From: Prado023 sp963700395
GTDB taxonomy: Bacteria; Actinomycetota; Actinomycetes; S36-B12; CAIYMF01
DNA length: 64,000 nt
NCBI GenBank assembly: GCA_963700395.1
Contig: CAVOXI010000002.1
Coordinates: 1 to 64,000, forward strand
Direction: 5' to 3'
The position numbers and the translations under genes are program-made. Below, in pieces: positions 1 to 15,769 of this stretch. The notes under the pieces are model-generated. The model was not told where the DNA came from. It saw only the letters and a program-made list of their open reading frames with translations, and searched no databases. The stretch's first letter is position 1. Each line of letters starts with the position of its first letter.

Positions 1-2
1 AG

Positions 3-520
3 GCGGGTGCCCGATCCGAACGCGGGGCACGACCGCGGTCCTCCGACGGCCGCCCAGCGCCACTGGGGCGCGAACCAGCACCTGAGCTCGACCCGGAGGA
101 ACGGGAATCCGGCGCCTTCCGGCCCGGACTCGATGGGGGACGCGAACTCGACGATCTGCTCGAACCGGAGGACGTGCTGGATGGGGGACGTGAGCTCGAC
201 GAGCTGCTCGACCCGGTCGCTCTTGCAGACGACGGCCTGGAGCTTCCGGACGTGGACCGAGGAGCCCCGGACGACCCCTTCGAGCCAGAAGCCCGCTTCC
301 CCGAAGACGACGACCGTTCGCTCCCGGCGGGCGACGACCCACCGCTGGACCGGGGCTTGCCGGCACCCGAGGAGGGGGGTCGCGACCCACCGCCCTCGCC
401 ATCCTGGGAGCCGCCGCTGCCGCCCGACCGACTTGAACCACCTGACGACCCCGCGACCCCCCGGAGCCACTGGAAGAACTGCGAGGGGATCCCCCACCGG
501 ATTGCTTGTCGCTCATTGAC
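3..520 (+). CDS. possible acidic-repeat protein, 3' part (uncertain)
   Basis: I do not recognise this. Frame 3 of the plus strand is open from the window edge and encodes a strongly acidic, proline-rich stretch. A DNA unit repeats at 132 and 180 (48-base period), giving two copies of a GGRELDDLLEPE-like peptide. The four base differences between the core copies all fall on third positions of this frame; two are silent and two swap Asp for Glu, which favours real coding. Against it, GC3 looks lower (about 70% by eye) than in neighbouring genes, and the minus strand also has open frames. A C6 run near 461-466 may hide an indel, because the acidic composition continues in the next frame (PPEPLEELRGDPP). 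The 3' end is not defined. Confidence 0.25.
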
Positions 521-652
521 CATCCCTCTCGACCGGGTCAGCCTACCGAGGTCCGCGCCTCTGCTGCCCCACTTCACCGGAGCACAGCGCACCCCGATCC
601 CTTCCTCCAGCACTCCGAGGCACGGCAGCCGATCGCACTTCCAGCCCAAAGC

Positions 653-689
653 AAAAAGGGCCACCCCAATGGGGCGGCCCTTTTTGAAA
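653..689 (-). terminator. rRNA operon terminator
   Basis: An inverted repeat (AAAAAGGGCCACCCC, 3-base loop, GGGGCGGCCCTTTTT) lies just beyond the 3' end of 5S rRNA. It gives a GC-rich hairpin ending in a T-tract on the minus strand, and the A-run on the other arm makes it usable in both directions. It would end the rRNA transcript and isolate the operon from the left-edge sequence. Confidence 0.85.
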
Positions 690-693
690 GAAT

Positions 694-811
694 GTCCGGC
701 AGCGTCCTACTCTCCCACAAGGTCCCCCTTGCAGTACCATCGGCGCTGAGAGGCTTAGCTTCCGGGTTCGGAATGGGACCGGGCGTTTCCCTCTCGCTAT
801 GACTGCCGAAA
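694..811 (-). rRNA. rrf: 5S ribosomal RNA
   Basis: On the minus strand the sequence carries the conserved actinobacterial 5S core, including CCCATTCCGAACCCGGAAG and CGCCGATGGTACTGC, with complementary 5' and 3' ends (GTTTCGGCAG and CTGCCGGAC). Its length is about 118 bases. It is the last gene of the operon, about 70 bases after 23S, and is followed directly by the terminator. Exact ends are estimated to within a few bases. Confidence 0.93.
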
Positions 812-845
812 CTCTATTGAGATATGATCCCCGACCGTATCTCGG

Positions 846-4027
<3,182 letters not shown>

Positions 4028-4328
4028 TCAAGGTACGGGCGGGACTACCGTCATGAAGCCCCGAGCGGTCCGCCTCTCGGCGTGCGCATCGGGGTCTGAC
4101 GGTCCCCGGTCCATGCTCTCGCATGGCCCGTGAGGAATCGCTCCCTCAGGACCCAACAGCGTGCCTGGGCACCCGACCCACCATCATCCTCAGCGTTCCC
4201 ACCGGAGAACCGGCTGTACTGACTCGATGTGGTGTGCCTGGTGCCTACTGGTCAATGTTCCACCCTTGAGCTCCTCCGTACCACGTTCGGGCACGATGAG
4301 GATTCTGGACCCTTGCGGGTCAGATGCT

Positions 4329-5857
<1,529 letters not shown>

Positions 5858-6075
5858 CTCTGGGGCGAACCCCAGAAACTTGTTAACCTCAGTTGATCTC
5901 TGGCAAGACCTCAAGCTGACTTGCTTGATGTCATCACCAAAGGAATCTCCGCCACGATCGACTCTCGCCGACCGCGGACGGGGTTAAAAAATTGGCATTG
6001 ACTTTCGGCACGCTGTTGAGTTCTCAAGGAGCGATTGCGCACCTTTGCGTAAGCTTGGCTTCCGCGCCGGGGCAA
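5858..6075 (-). other. 16S leader with UUCG hairpin and conserved leader motif
   Basis: This transcribed leader holds two recognisable elements. A 6-bp hairpin with a UUCG tetraloop (CTGGGG-TTCG-CCCCAG) lies at 5860-5875, just ahead of 16S. A motif reading CTTGAGAACTCAACAGCGTG on the minus strand lies at 6009-6028; this block recurs in actinobacterial rRNA leaders and spacers and probably takes part in antitermination or processing. A shorter relative (CTTGAGAACTGC) sits in the 16S-23S spacer near 4021-4032. Confidence 0.6.
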
Positions 6076-6082
6076 CTCCACT

Positions 6083-6111
6083 AACTTAGCCTGCTCGCTC
6101 GCGGGAGTCAA
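6083..6111 (-). promoter_or_regulatory. rRNA promoter, proximal
   Basis: On the minus strand a -35 box TTGACT (6106-6111) and a -10 box TAAGTT (6083-6088) are separated by 17 bases. This is a canonical housekeeping-sigma promoter that would start transcription near 6076, about 220 bases ahead of 16S. Confidence 0.8.
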
Positions 6112-6291
6112 ATCCCGTTCTGCGCTGCTCGACCGCGTCGCGGCCTGGCCAGTCAGTCGTTCTGTTGTACCCGTCGCGGGCGCGCGGCGAACCGCACACC
6201 ATCTGCTCCGGGAGCCTCTGCAAGGGACCGACCGGCCTGCCCTTCAGGGACTTACTGGCCGTTCGTTCCTCCCTCGCGGTCGGTAGGTAGA

Positions 6292-6320
6292 ACTGTACGC
6301 GGGCCGTCGGATCCGGTCAA
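6292..6320 (-). promoter_or_regulatory. rRNA promoter, distal
   Basis: A second minus-strand promoter has -35 TTGACC (6315-6320), a 17-base spacer and -10 TACAGT (6292-6297). It lies about 70 bases past the tyrS stop codon, so the rRNA operon has its own tandem promoters in the tyrS-rrs gap. I see no gene in 6112-6391. Confidence 0.75.
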
Positions 6321-6391
6321 ATCGCCACCCTCCTGAGCACGAATCGCCCATGCAGTGGGGGTTCTGGCCGGTCCGGGCCCTCCAGGTGCCG

Positions 6392-7708
6392 TCAGCCGGT
6401 GAGCAGCCGGACGCCGGCGACAGCGCGCTTGCCGCGGCGAACGACCAGCCACCCTCCTTCGAGGGCGTCGGCCATCGTGAACGTCTGCAGGTCGTCGACG
6501 ATCCGCACGTTGTTCACCGAGGCGCCACCCTCGGAGATGGTGCGCCGAGCCGCGCCCTTCGACGCGGCCAGTCCGGCAGCCACCAGGAGGTCGATGGCGC
6601 CCACCCCCGACCCCGCTGGAACGGCCACCTCGCCGAACTGCGTCTCGCGGAGTGCGGAGTCCAAGGTGGCCGCCGGCACCTCACGGAGCTCGCCTGAGCC
6701 GAACAACGCCCGCGAGGCAGCCTCCACCGCTGCCAGCGCCTGGGCGCCGTGCACCATCTCGGTCAGCTCCTGGGCGAGTGCCCGCTGACCGGCGCGTGCC
6801 GCGGGACGCTCTGCCACCTCGACGTCGAGGGCCTCGATCTGCTCCCTGCTCCGGAAGGAGAACATCCGCAGGTTGCCCGGCACATCCCTGTCGTCAGCGT
6901 TGAGCCAGAACTGGTAGAAGGCGTAGGGGCTGGTCAGGCTCGGGTCGAGCCACACCGCCCCGGACTCCGTCTTGCCGAACTTCGTGCCATCGGCCTTGGT
7001 CATCAGGGGGGTGGTCAGCGCGTGCACCGACGCCCCCTCGACACGGCGCACGAGGTCCACTCCGGCCACGATGTTGCCGAACTGGTCCGAACCACCGGTC
7101 TGCAGCCGGCACCCGTAGCGCCGGAACAGCTCGAGGTAGTCCATCGACTGCAGCAGGACGTAGCTGAACTCGGTGTAGGAGATGCCCTGGTCGGCCAGGC
7201 GTCGGGCCACCGCCTCACGGTCGAGCATGCGGTTCACGCTGAAGTGCTTGCCGATGTCGCGGAGGAACTCGATCACGGACATGGGTGCTGTCCAGTCGTG
7301 GTTGTTCACCATCCTCGCGGCGGCCGGGCCGTCGAAGTCGAAGAACCGCTCGAGCTGGGTGCGGATGCCATCGGACCAGGCGGCCACCACCTCGGCCTCG
7401 TTGAGGGTCCGCTCGCTGGTGGGCTTCGGATCGCCGATCATGCCCGTCGCCCCCCCGACGAGTGCCAGGGGCAGGTGCCCGGCCAGCTGGAACCGTCGCG
7501 CCGTCAGGGTCTGGGCGAGGTGTCCGACATGCAGGCTCGGGGCCGTGGGATCGAACCCGCAGTAGAGCGTGATCGGCCCCCTGGCCAGCTCGGCGCGCAA
7601 GGCATCGAGGTCCGTGCTGTGCGCGATCAATCCCCGCCACGCCAGGTCGTCGAGCACCGAGGCGCCATCGAACGACCCCCGATCAGATGGTGGCGGGGTG
7701 ACTGTCAT
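6392..7708 (-). CDS. tyrS: tyrosyl-tRNA synthetase
   Basis: Cytoplasmic class I aminoacyl-tRNA synthetase that charges tRNA-Tyr. The 438-residue product has the HIGH-type motif HVGH at residues 60-63, the tyrosine-site context YCGFDPTAPSLH just before it, a KMSKS-type motif KFGKT near residue 245 and a C-terminal S4 RNA-binding domain (SKGAARRTISEGGASVNN). The ATG at 7706-7708 is chosen because family homology begins a few residues later; an in-frame ATG at 7717 is the alternative. It lies 37 bases after argH and may be read through from the arginine genes, an adjacency common in actinobacteria. Confidence 0.95.
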   Translation of the reverse strand: MTVTPPPSDRGSFDGASVLDDLAWRGLIAHSTDLDALRAELARGPITLYCGFDPTAPSLHVGHLAQTLTARRFQLAGHLPLALVGGATGMIGDPKPTSERTLNEAEVVAAWSDGIRTQLERFFDFDGPAAARMVNNHDWTAPMSVIEFLRDIGKHFSVNRMLDREAVARRLADQGISYTEFSYVLLQSMDYLELFRRYGCRLQTGGSDQFGNIVAGVDLVRRVEGASVHALTTPLMTKADGTKFGKTESGAVWLDPSLTSPYAFYQFWLNADDRDVPGNLRMFSFRSREQIEALDVEVAERPAARAGQRALAQELTEMVHGAQALAAVEAASRALFGSGELREVPAATLDSALRETQFGEVAVPAGSGVGAIDLLVAAGLAASKGAARRTISEGGASVNNVRIVDDLQTFTMADALEGGWLVVRRGKRAVAGVRLLTG

Positions 7709-7745
7709 GACGCGCATTCTCCCGCATCGCTGGCGCGACCCGCGA

Positions 7746-9202
7746 CTATCGCTGCAATGGGACAGGATTCGCCCTGGCCCAGGCCGACCACTGCGCTGCC
7801 TGCACCCGGACGGCCGCGAGCTGCTCGGCGACCCTGATCGGCGCCGTCCCCCCATAGCGCGACCGGGCGTCCACCGCTGCTTGGGCGGTCAGCCGGTCAC
7901 GCACCTCGGGGGTGAGCTGCGGGGAGATCCCGACGAGCTCAGAATCGGTGAGGTCCCACAGCTCGACGCCGCGGACCTCGGCCGCGCGCACGCAGGCACC
8001 GGAGATCTCGTGCGCCTCACGGAACGGCACGCCCCGCTGGACGAGCCACTCGGCGATCTCGGTGGCCAGCGCGAACCCCTCCGGGGCGCTGGCGGCCATG
8101 CGCGCGGTGTCGAAGCGCAGCGTCGCCACGTTGCCGGCCATCGCCGGGAGGACCAGCAGCAGCGTCTCCACGGCGTCGAACGTCGGCTCCTTGTCCTCCT
8201 GCAGGTCGCGGTTGTAGGCGAACGGCAGGCCCTTGAGGGTGGCCAGCAGCCCGGTGAGGTTCCCGATGAGCCGCCCGGACTTGCCGCGCGCCAGCTCGGC
8301 GATGTCGGGGTTCTTCTTCTGCGGCATGATCGAGGAGCCGGTTGACCACGCGTCGTCGAGGACCGCCCAGCCGAACTCGCGTGAGGCCCACAGGCAGATC
8401 TCCTCGCCAAGGCGCGAGAGGTGCACCCCGACCATCGCCGCGACGAAGAGGAACTCGGCGACGAAGTCGCGATCGCTCACGGCGTCGATCGAGTTGGCGA
8501 TCGCGCCCGTGAATCCCAGCTCGAGGGCCACGGCCTGAGGATCGAGCTCGAGGGCTGAGCCGGCCAGCGCCCCGGCGCCCAGCGGCGACAGCGCGGCCCG
8601 CACGTCCCAGTCCGCCAAGCGGTCGAGGTCGCGGCCGAAGGCGTGGGCGTGCTTGGCCAGCTCGTGGCCGAAGGACACCGGCTGGGCATGCTGGAGGTGC
8701 GTGAACCCGGGCGCCGGGCAGTGGATGTGCGCCTCGGCCTGATCTGTCAGCGCCACGACGAGATCGACGAGCGCACCAGCAATCGCACGTGACTGGTCGC
8801 GCAGGTAGAGGCGCAGGTCCGTGGCCACCTGGTCGTTGCGGCTGCGCCCGGCGCGCAGCTTGCCGCCGACCGGGCCGAGCAGCTCGAGGAGCCCGCGCTC
8901 GATGGCCGTGTGGACGTCCTCGTCGTCCGGGGTGGCCACGAACGTGCCGGCGGACACCTGCGCCGCCAAGGTGTTGAGCGCCGTCAGGACCTGGTCGTAC
9001 TCCTCGGCATCGAGCAACCCGGCCCGGCGCAGGACGCCCGCGTGGGCACGCGTCTGCAGCAGGTCGTACGGCGCGAGGCGCCAGTCGAACTGCACGGAGA
9101 GGCTCAGCGCGGCCATCTCCGGGGAAGGTCCACCGGTGAAGCGACCGCCCCAGAGCCGGGTCGGGCTGCCCTGTCCGGCCCCGACCTCATCGGGGGGCTG
9201 GG

Positions 9203-9206
<4 letters not shown>
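7746..9206 (-). CDS. argH: argininosuccinate lyase
   Basis: Last step of arginine synthesis: splits argininosuccinate into arginine and fumarate in the cytoplasm. The 486-residue protein begins with the typical LWGGRF block and has the fumarase/lyase-superfamily signature GSSIMPQKKNPD around residue 285, plus the conserved RSRNDQVATDLRLY segment. The GTG start overlaps the argG stop by 4 bases (GTGA), implying translational coupling. A longer in-frame upstream extension exists but runs inside argG. Confidence 0.95.
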
Positions 9207-10414
<1,208 letters not shown>

Positions 10415-10459
10415 GTCATCTCCCTGTCGGTTCGTGCGCGCTTCCGCGCTCCTGGGCCC

Positions 10460-10480
10460 AGTATACGCATATGCGTATGC
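10460..10480 (-). promoter_or_regulatory. argG promoter with ARG box
   Basis: Bases 10461-10480 form a near-perfect palindrome (GTATACGCATATGCGTATGC). Its end overlaps a minus-strand -10 box TATACT at 10460-10465, about 46 bases before the argG start. Nearly the same sequence precedes argC. A palindrome in front of arginine genes and over the -10 box is what an ArgR repressor operator would look like. The rest of the 10415-10705 gap holds nothing else I recognise. Confidence 0.65.
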
Positions 10481-10705
10481 ACTGGCTCCCCGCCCCTCGA
10501 CAGCCGCTGGGCAGCCGGCGAGGGGGTGCTTGCGGTGCCACCAGGTCCGGTCCACGCGGCAAGGGCGCAGATCCGCGCATTGCGCGCCACGCCGACCAGG
10601 ACTCGGGCACTCTCGGCCACCGGCGGCTCGGAACGCGCAGGCCCCCGTGGGGATGGCGCGGAATGCGCGGCTCGGTCAGCGGCGGGCGAGCAGCACGTGG
10701 CCGCG

Positions 10706-11204
10706 TCAGCGGCGGGGGTCGATCAGGGTGAGGATCGCGGTCGCGACGGCGCCTCCGCCATCGGGCGCGCGGGTGATCAGGATGACCGTGTCGTCGCCGG
10801 CGACGGTGCCGATCACGTCCGGCCAGTCGGAGCGGTCGATCGCTGAGGCGAGGTACTGCGCCCCTCCTGGGGGGGTGCGCAGCACCACGATGTTGGCCGA
10901 GCTGTCGACGCCGACGAGCACGTCCTGGGCGACCTTGGCCAGGCGCGCGATGGAGTCGGTGTCCGGCGCGTGCGGGCGGGTGTCCCCGCCCTCGGCAGGC
11001 ACGGCGTACACCTGCTCGCCGGAGTCGGTGCGCGACCTTCACCGCGCCGAGCTCGTCGAGGTCGCGCGACAGGGTTGCCTGGGTGACCGCGAACCCATCG
11101 TCGGCGAGCAGGCCGGCGAGGGCCGCCTGTGAACCGACAGGTACGCGGTCGAGGAGCTCGACGATCCGGCGGTGACGCGCGGCGCGCGTGTTCGGGATGG
11201 TCAC
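10706..11204 (-). CDS. argR: arginine repressor (frameshifted)
   Basis: DNA-binding regulator that uses arginine as co-repressor and controls the arginine genes around it. The N-terminal winged-helix part (RRIVELLDRVPVGSQAALA, then VTQATLSRDLDELGAVKV) is in one frame. The C-terminal hexamerisation and arginine-binding part (ending in the VIGTVAGDDTVILITR region) is in another, so a single-base shift lies near 11028. Total length is about 165 residues, normal for ArgR. The GTG start overlaps the argD stop by 4 bases. Both halves are well conserved, so a sequencing indel is more likely than loss of the gene. Confidence 0.88.
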
Positions 11205-12529
11205 GGTGCGGCCTCCGTCGACGGGTCGGCGCTGGCGCCGGGATGGGCGGTGTCGCCCAGCGCGGCATCGGCGTCCGGCCCGGTGGTGGAAGGCGCCGGG
11301 CGATCGTCCGCCTCGGCCGGCTGCGGCTGTGAGGTCTCGATCGCGAGGGCCAGGATCTCGATGCCGTGGGCCACCTCGTCAGGGGTGATGTTCAGTGGCG
11401 GCGCCAGCCGGACCACGTCCGGGGCGGCGGCGTTGACCAGCACGCCGGCGTCTCGCGCCGCGGCCTCGACAGCCCGGGCGAACGGCCCGGCCAGCACGAT
11501 GCCGAGGAGCAGGCCGGCACCACGAACCTCGGCCACGCCGACGACCGGCGCCAGGCCGGCGCGGAACTGCGCACCCCGTTCGGTGGCATTCGTGAAGAGG
11601 TCCTCAGCCACGATCGTGTCGAGCACTGCCAGCGCCGCGGCGGCGCTGATCGGGTTGCCGCCGAAGGTGGATCCGTGCGCACCCGGGGTGAACTCCGGCG
11701 TGGTCGGGTTCCCGAGCCGGATCATGGCACCGATCGGCAGGCCACCGCCGAGGCCCTTGGCCAGGGTGACGATGTCGGGACGTATCCCCCGGTTCCCGGG
11801 GGCCGTGTGGGCCAGGAAGCGTCCGGTGCGCCCGATCCCGGTCTGGACCTCGTCGAGGATGAGCAGCGCCCCGGAGTCCCGGGTGATCCGACGAGCTGCT
11901 GCGAGGTAGTCCTCGGGGGGGACCACGACTCCGGCCTCACCCTGGATGGGCTCGAGGATGACGGCCGCTGTCTGCTCGTCCACCAGCGAGGCAAGCGCGT
12001 CGGCGTCGCCGTAGGGAACGAAGTCCACGTCACCGGGCAGCGGCCGGAAGGGGTCAGCCTTCGCGGGCTGGCCGGTGAGGGCCAGCGCCCCCATGGTGCG
12101 TCCGTGGAAGCCGTTCCTCGCCGCGACCATGCGAGTGCGGCCGGTCAGGCGTGCGAGCTTGAACGCCGCTTCGTTCGCCTCGGCCCCCGAGTTGCAGAGG
12201 AACACCTGCGCACCACCGCTCGGGTCCGCGATCAGCGCCAACCGTTCACAGAGCTCAAGGGCGGGCAGGGTGATCGCGAGGTTCGAGGTGTGCCCCAGCG
12301 TGCGGACCTGCGCAGTGACGGCGGCCACCAGCGCCGGGTGGGCGTGACCCAGCGAATTCACGGCAATGCCGCCCAGGAGGTCCAGGTAGCGCCGCCCGGT
12401 GTCGTCGGTGACCCATGCGCCCTGCCCGGAGACCAGGGTGATCGGCGGGGTGCCGTAGTTGTCCTGCATGACGGCCTGCCACCGCGAGGCCGCATCGCCC
12501 GGAGTCGCCGGCCCCCGCGGGTCACTCAC
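11201..12529 (-). CDS. argD: acetylornithine aminotransferase
   Basis: PLP-dependent class III aminotransferase that forms N-acetylornithine from N-acetylglutamate semialdehyde and glutamate. Visible features of the 442-residue protein are CNSGAEANEAAFKLAR, the FHGRTMGAL block, LILDEVQTGIGRTG and the Schiff-base lysine in TLAKGLGGGLPIGA. The C-terminal 40 residues are a low-complexity Ala/Asp/Pro tail beyond the usual fold. The GTG start overlaps the end of argB by 8 bases. The ornithine carbamoyltransferase gene argF is not found between argD and argR. Confidence 0.94.
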   Translation of the reverse strand: MSDPRGPATPGDAASRWQAVMQDNYGTPPITLVSGQGAWVTDDTGRRYLDLLGGIAVNSLGHAHPALVAAVTAQVRTLGHTSNLAITLPALELCERLALIADPSGGAQVFLCNSGAEANEAAFKLARLTGRTRMVAARNGFHGRTMGALALTGQPAKADPFRPLPGDVDFVPYGDADALASLVDEQTAAVILEPIQGEAGVVVPPEDYLAAARRITRDSGALLILDEVQTGIGRTGRFLAHTAPGNRGIRPDIVTLAKGLGGGLPIGAMIRLGNPTTPEFTPGAHGSTFGGNPISAAAALAVLDTIVAEDLFTNATERGAQFRAGLAPVVGVAEVRGAGLLLGIVLAGPFARAVEAAARDAGVLVNAAAPDVVRLAPPLNITPDEVAHGIEILALAIETSQPQPAEADDRPAPSTTGPDADAALGDTAHPGASADPSTEAAP

Positions 12530-13443
12530 CGGACACCTCGGCAGGTGCCTCGTCCGGCAGCACCATGGTCCCGATGCCCTCGGTGGTGAACACCTCGAGC
12601 AGCAGGCTGTGCGGCAGGCGGCCGTCGATCACGTGGGCCCGCTCGACGCCACCGAGGACCGCGCGCAGGCAGGCCTCCATCTTCGGGGCCATCCCGGAGT
12701 CGAGGGTGGGCAGCAGCGTGGCCAGCTCGGTTGCCCGGATCTCGGCCACCAGGGAGTCGCGGTCCGGCCAGTCGGCGAAGAGGCCCTCGACGTCGGTGAG
12801 CACCACCAGCTTCTGCGCGCCGAGCGCCACGGCCAGCGCCGAGGCGGCGGTGTCGGCGTTGACGTTGAGCACCTGGCCGTCCTCGGCGACGCCGATGGTG
12901 GAGATCACCGGGATGAAGCCGTCGTCGAGCAGGCTCGTGACGAAGTCCGGACGCACCTCGGTGACGTCGCCGACGAGGCCGAGGTCGATGGGCTAGACCG
13001 TCGGCAGCCACGGTGCGCGCCTCCGCGGCGAACAGGTGCGCGTCCTCCCCCGAGATCCCGACCGCGAGGGGACCGTGGGCGTTGACCAGCCCGACCAGCT
13101 CGCGCTGGACCTGGCCCGTGAGCACCATGCGCACCACCTCCATGACCTCCGGCGTTGTCACGCGCAACCCCGCCCGGAACTCGCTGACGATCCCCAGCCT
13201 GGCCAGCATCGCGTTGATCTGCGGGCCACCGCCGTGCACCACGACGGGGCGCAGCCCGGCCAGGCGCAGGAAGACGACGTCCTCGGCGAAGGCACGCTGC
13301 AGCGCTGAGGAGGTCATCGCGTTGCCGCCGTACTTGACCACGACTGTGGCGCCCTTGAAGCGCTCGAGCCATGGCAGCGCCTCAGCCAGCACCTCGGCCT
13401 TCGTCAGCGCGTCGGCGGTGGGCACCGCGCGGGACCTGCTCAT
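12522..13443 (-). CDS. argB: acetylglutamate kinase (frameshifted)
   Basis: Phosphorylates N-acetylglutamate, normally the feedback-controlled step of the pathway. The N-terminal half (VVVKYGGNAM, VVVHGGGPQIN) runs from the ATG at 13443. The C-terminal half (FIPVISTIGVAEDGQVLNVN, LDSGMAPKMEA) continues in another frame. The break lies near 12995, where the expected IDLGLVGDV segment is out of frame and a TAG appears. Apart from one missing or extra base the protein would be about 307 residues, normal length. It lies 66 bases after argJ. Confidence 0.9.
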
Positions 13444-13509
13444 CAGGGCTCCTCGGGGGCAGTCTGGGGTGGACGGGACGGTGTGCCGGCGCGCCGGCCG
13501 GGGCAGGGA

Positions 13510-14732
13510 TCAGGTGGAGTAGGCGGAGTTCTCGTGGACGTACATGGCGGTGAGGTCGTTGGTCCAGAGGGTCGCCCCGGCGTCACCGACCCGCAGGTCG
13601 ATCGTGATCGTGACCTCCCGGCCGGACATGTCCACCTCATTGCGGTCGCCGAACGCGGCCCCGTCGCGGCATACGAGCACACCGTTGATCGCCACGTCGA
13701 TCGCGTCGGGCTCGAACGCGGCGTCGGTGGTGCCGACCGCGGACAGGATCCGTCCCCAGTTGGGGTCCTCGCCGTGGATCGCGCACTTGAGCAGGTTGCT
13801 GCGCGAGACGGCACGTGCGGCCGTGACGGCGTCGTCCTCGGTGGCGGCGTTCACGACGTCGATCCGGATGTCCTTGGTCGCACCCTCGGCGTCGCCGATG
13901 AGCTGGCGGGCCAGGGACGCGCACGTCGCCCGGACGGCGGCGGCGAACGCGGCCATGTCCGGGGCGATCCCTGTGGCTCCAGAGGCGAGCAGCAGGACGG
14001 TGTCGTTGGTCGACATGCAGCCGTCGGAGTCGATGCGGTCGAAGGTGGTCCGGGTCGCTGCGCGAAGGGCCGCGTCCAGGTCAGCGGCATCGACCACGGC
14101 GTCGGTCGTGAGCACCACGAGCATGGTGGCCAGGCCGGGGGCGAGCATGCCAGCACCCTTGGCCATCCCGCCGACGGTCCAGCCGTCCGGGTGGGTCGTC
14201 GCGGCCAGCTTGGGCACCGAGTCGGTGGTCATGATGGCCTCGGCCGCAGCCGAGCCCCCGTCGTCGGACAGTGCCGCAGCTGCGGCTCCGGCGCCGGCCA
14301 GGAGCAGGTCCATCGGCAGGCGCTCGCCGATCAGGCCGGTGGAGCAGACAGCCACCTCGATGGGGGCGACGCCGAGCAGTCTCGGCAACGTGCTCGGCCG
14401 TGTGGTGCGTGTCGGCGAAGCCCGCCGGACCGGTGCAGGCATTCGCCCCACCGGAGTTGAGGATGACCGCACGGAACCGTCCCGTGCGTGCGCACTGGGC
14501 GGTCCAGAGCACGGGCGCCGCCTTGAACCGGTTGGAGGTGAACACGCCCGCCGCATCATGGCGCGGTCCGTCGTTGACGACCAGCGCGACGTCCGGTCGT
14601 CCCGAGGCCTTGAGCCCTGCCGCCAGTCCGGCGGCGCGGAACCCCTCGGGAGCCGTGACGCCACCGGACCCCGGACCTGCTGTGGTCAGCAGGGAGAACC
14701 CGGGCTGGGGTTCGGGGTGGGTTGGCGGTCAT
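13510..14732 (-). CDS. argJ: glutamate N-acetyltransferase / amino-acid acetyltransferase (frameshifted)
   Basis: Transfers the acetyl group from acetylornithine to glutamate, recycling it; bifunctional forms also make acetylglutamate from acetyl-CoA. The ATG overlaps the argC stop (ATGA). Homology starts with GGVTAPEGFRAAG in a different frame from that ATG, so one shift lies near 14700-14715. A second shift near 14385 joins ADTHHTAEHVAE to LLGVAPIEVAVCSTGLIGE. The self-cleavage region KGAGMLAPGLATML, with the nucleophilic Thr, is intact, as is the C-terminus ending VHENSAYST. Total length, about 405 residues, is normal. Confidence 0.88.
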
Positions 14733-15763
14733 GGGGCGACTCCGTTCACGGGAAGTCCGAGGGCCTCGGGCAGCCCGAGGATCCTGTTGGCGTTCTGCAG
14801 GGCCTGGCCGGCCGCACCCTTGACGAGGTTGTCCTCGGCGGCGATCACCGTGGTGCGCCCCGAGTGCGGATCCGTGGCCACCTGCAGGTGCACGCTGTTC
14901 GACCCGACGGTGGCCGCGGTGCTCGGCATCCGGCCCGCGGGCAGGACGTGCACGAACGGCTCCGCGTCGTAGGCGGCGTGCAGCGCGTCGCGCAGGGTCG
15001 CCTCGTCGACATCCGGGCCGGTGCGCGCGGTGCAGGTCGCGAGGATCCCCCGCGGCATCGGGGCCAGCGTCGGGGTGAACAGCATCGTCACCGGCTCCCC
15101 CGCCGCCGAGGACAGCGCCTGCTCCATCTCCGGGGTGTGCTGGTGGGTCCCGCCCACCTTGTACGGGCTCATGGAGCCCATGACCTCGCTGCCCAGGAGC
15201 GACTCGGTCGCCTTCCGCCCGGCACCGGAGGTGCCCGAGGCGGCCACCACCACGATGTCGGCCGGCTCGACCAGGCCGGCCGCGAGCAGCGGGGCCAGGG
15301 ACAGCGCCACGGCGGTGGCGTAGCAGCCCGGGTTGGCCACCCGCGCCGCCCCGACCAGCCGGTCGCGCTGGCCGGGCAGCTCGGGCAGCCCGTAGGGCCA
15401 GGCGCCCGCGTGCGGCGTGCTGCCGTAGTAGCGGTCCCAGGCTCCACCGTCCGCGAGGCGGAAGTCGGCACCGAGGTCCACGATCGGCAGGCCCGCGGGC
15501 AGGGCGGCGACCAGCGCGGCGGACTCACCGTGCGGCAGGGCCATCAGGATGAGGTCGGCCTGGGCGAGGGTGTCGGCGTCGGTCGGGACGAAGCTCCGGC
15601 CGGCCAGCGACACCAGCTGCGGGTGGGTCTCGGTCACCGGATGGCCTGCGCGGTTGCCGGCCGCCATCGGACCGAGCGCCAGCTCGGGGTGCACCGACAC
15701 GAGGCGGAGCAGCTCACCCCCGGCGTACCCGGAGGCCCCGGCGATCGACACGATGTAGGTCAC
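14729..15763 (-). CDS. argC: N-acetyl-gamma-glutamyl-phosphate reductase
   Basis: NADPH-dependent reduction of acetylglutamyl phosphate to the semialdehyde. The 344-residue protein has the N-terminal nucleotide-binding GASGYAGGELLRL and the catalytic-cysteine segment ARVANPGCYATAV. I choose the GTG at 15763 because the Rossmann fold begins immediately. A -10 box TATACT ends 6 bases upstream, so the mRNA probably starts at this GTG (leaderless). First gene of the arginine operon. An unbroken frame runs upstream into the exporter gene, but that is frame coincidence and not a fusion. Confidence 0.95.
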   Translation of the reverse strand: MTYIVSIAGASGYAGGELLRLVSVHPELALGPMAAGNRAGHPVTETHPQLVSLAGRSFVPTDADTLAQADLILMALPHGESAALVAALPAGLPIVDLGADFRLADGGAWDRYYGSTPHAGAWPYGLPELPGQRDRLVGAARVANPGCYATAVALSLAPLLAAGLVEPADIVVVAASGTSGAGRKATESLLGSEVMGSMSPYKVGGTHQHTPEMEQALSSAAGEPVTMLFTPTLAPMPRGILATCTARTGPDVDEATLRDALHAAYDAEPFVHVLPAGRMPSTAATVGSNSVHLQVATDPHSGRTTVIAAEDNLVKGAAGQALQNANRILGLPEALGLPVNGVAP

Positions 15764-15769
15764 GGATGG

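Noticed and set aside
3..523. Minus-strand frames with high GC3 or Ser-rich content at the left edge
   Set aside because: The two copies of the 48-base repeat differ in a way that is conservative only in the plus frame; the minus-strand readings give no recognisable protein. The choice remains uncertain.
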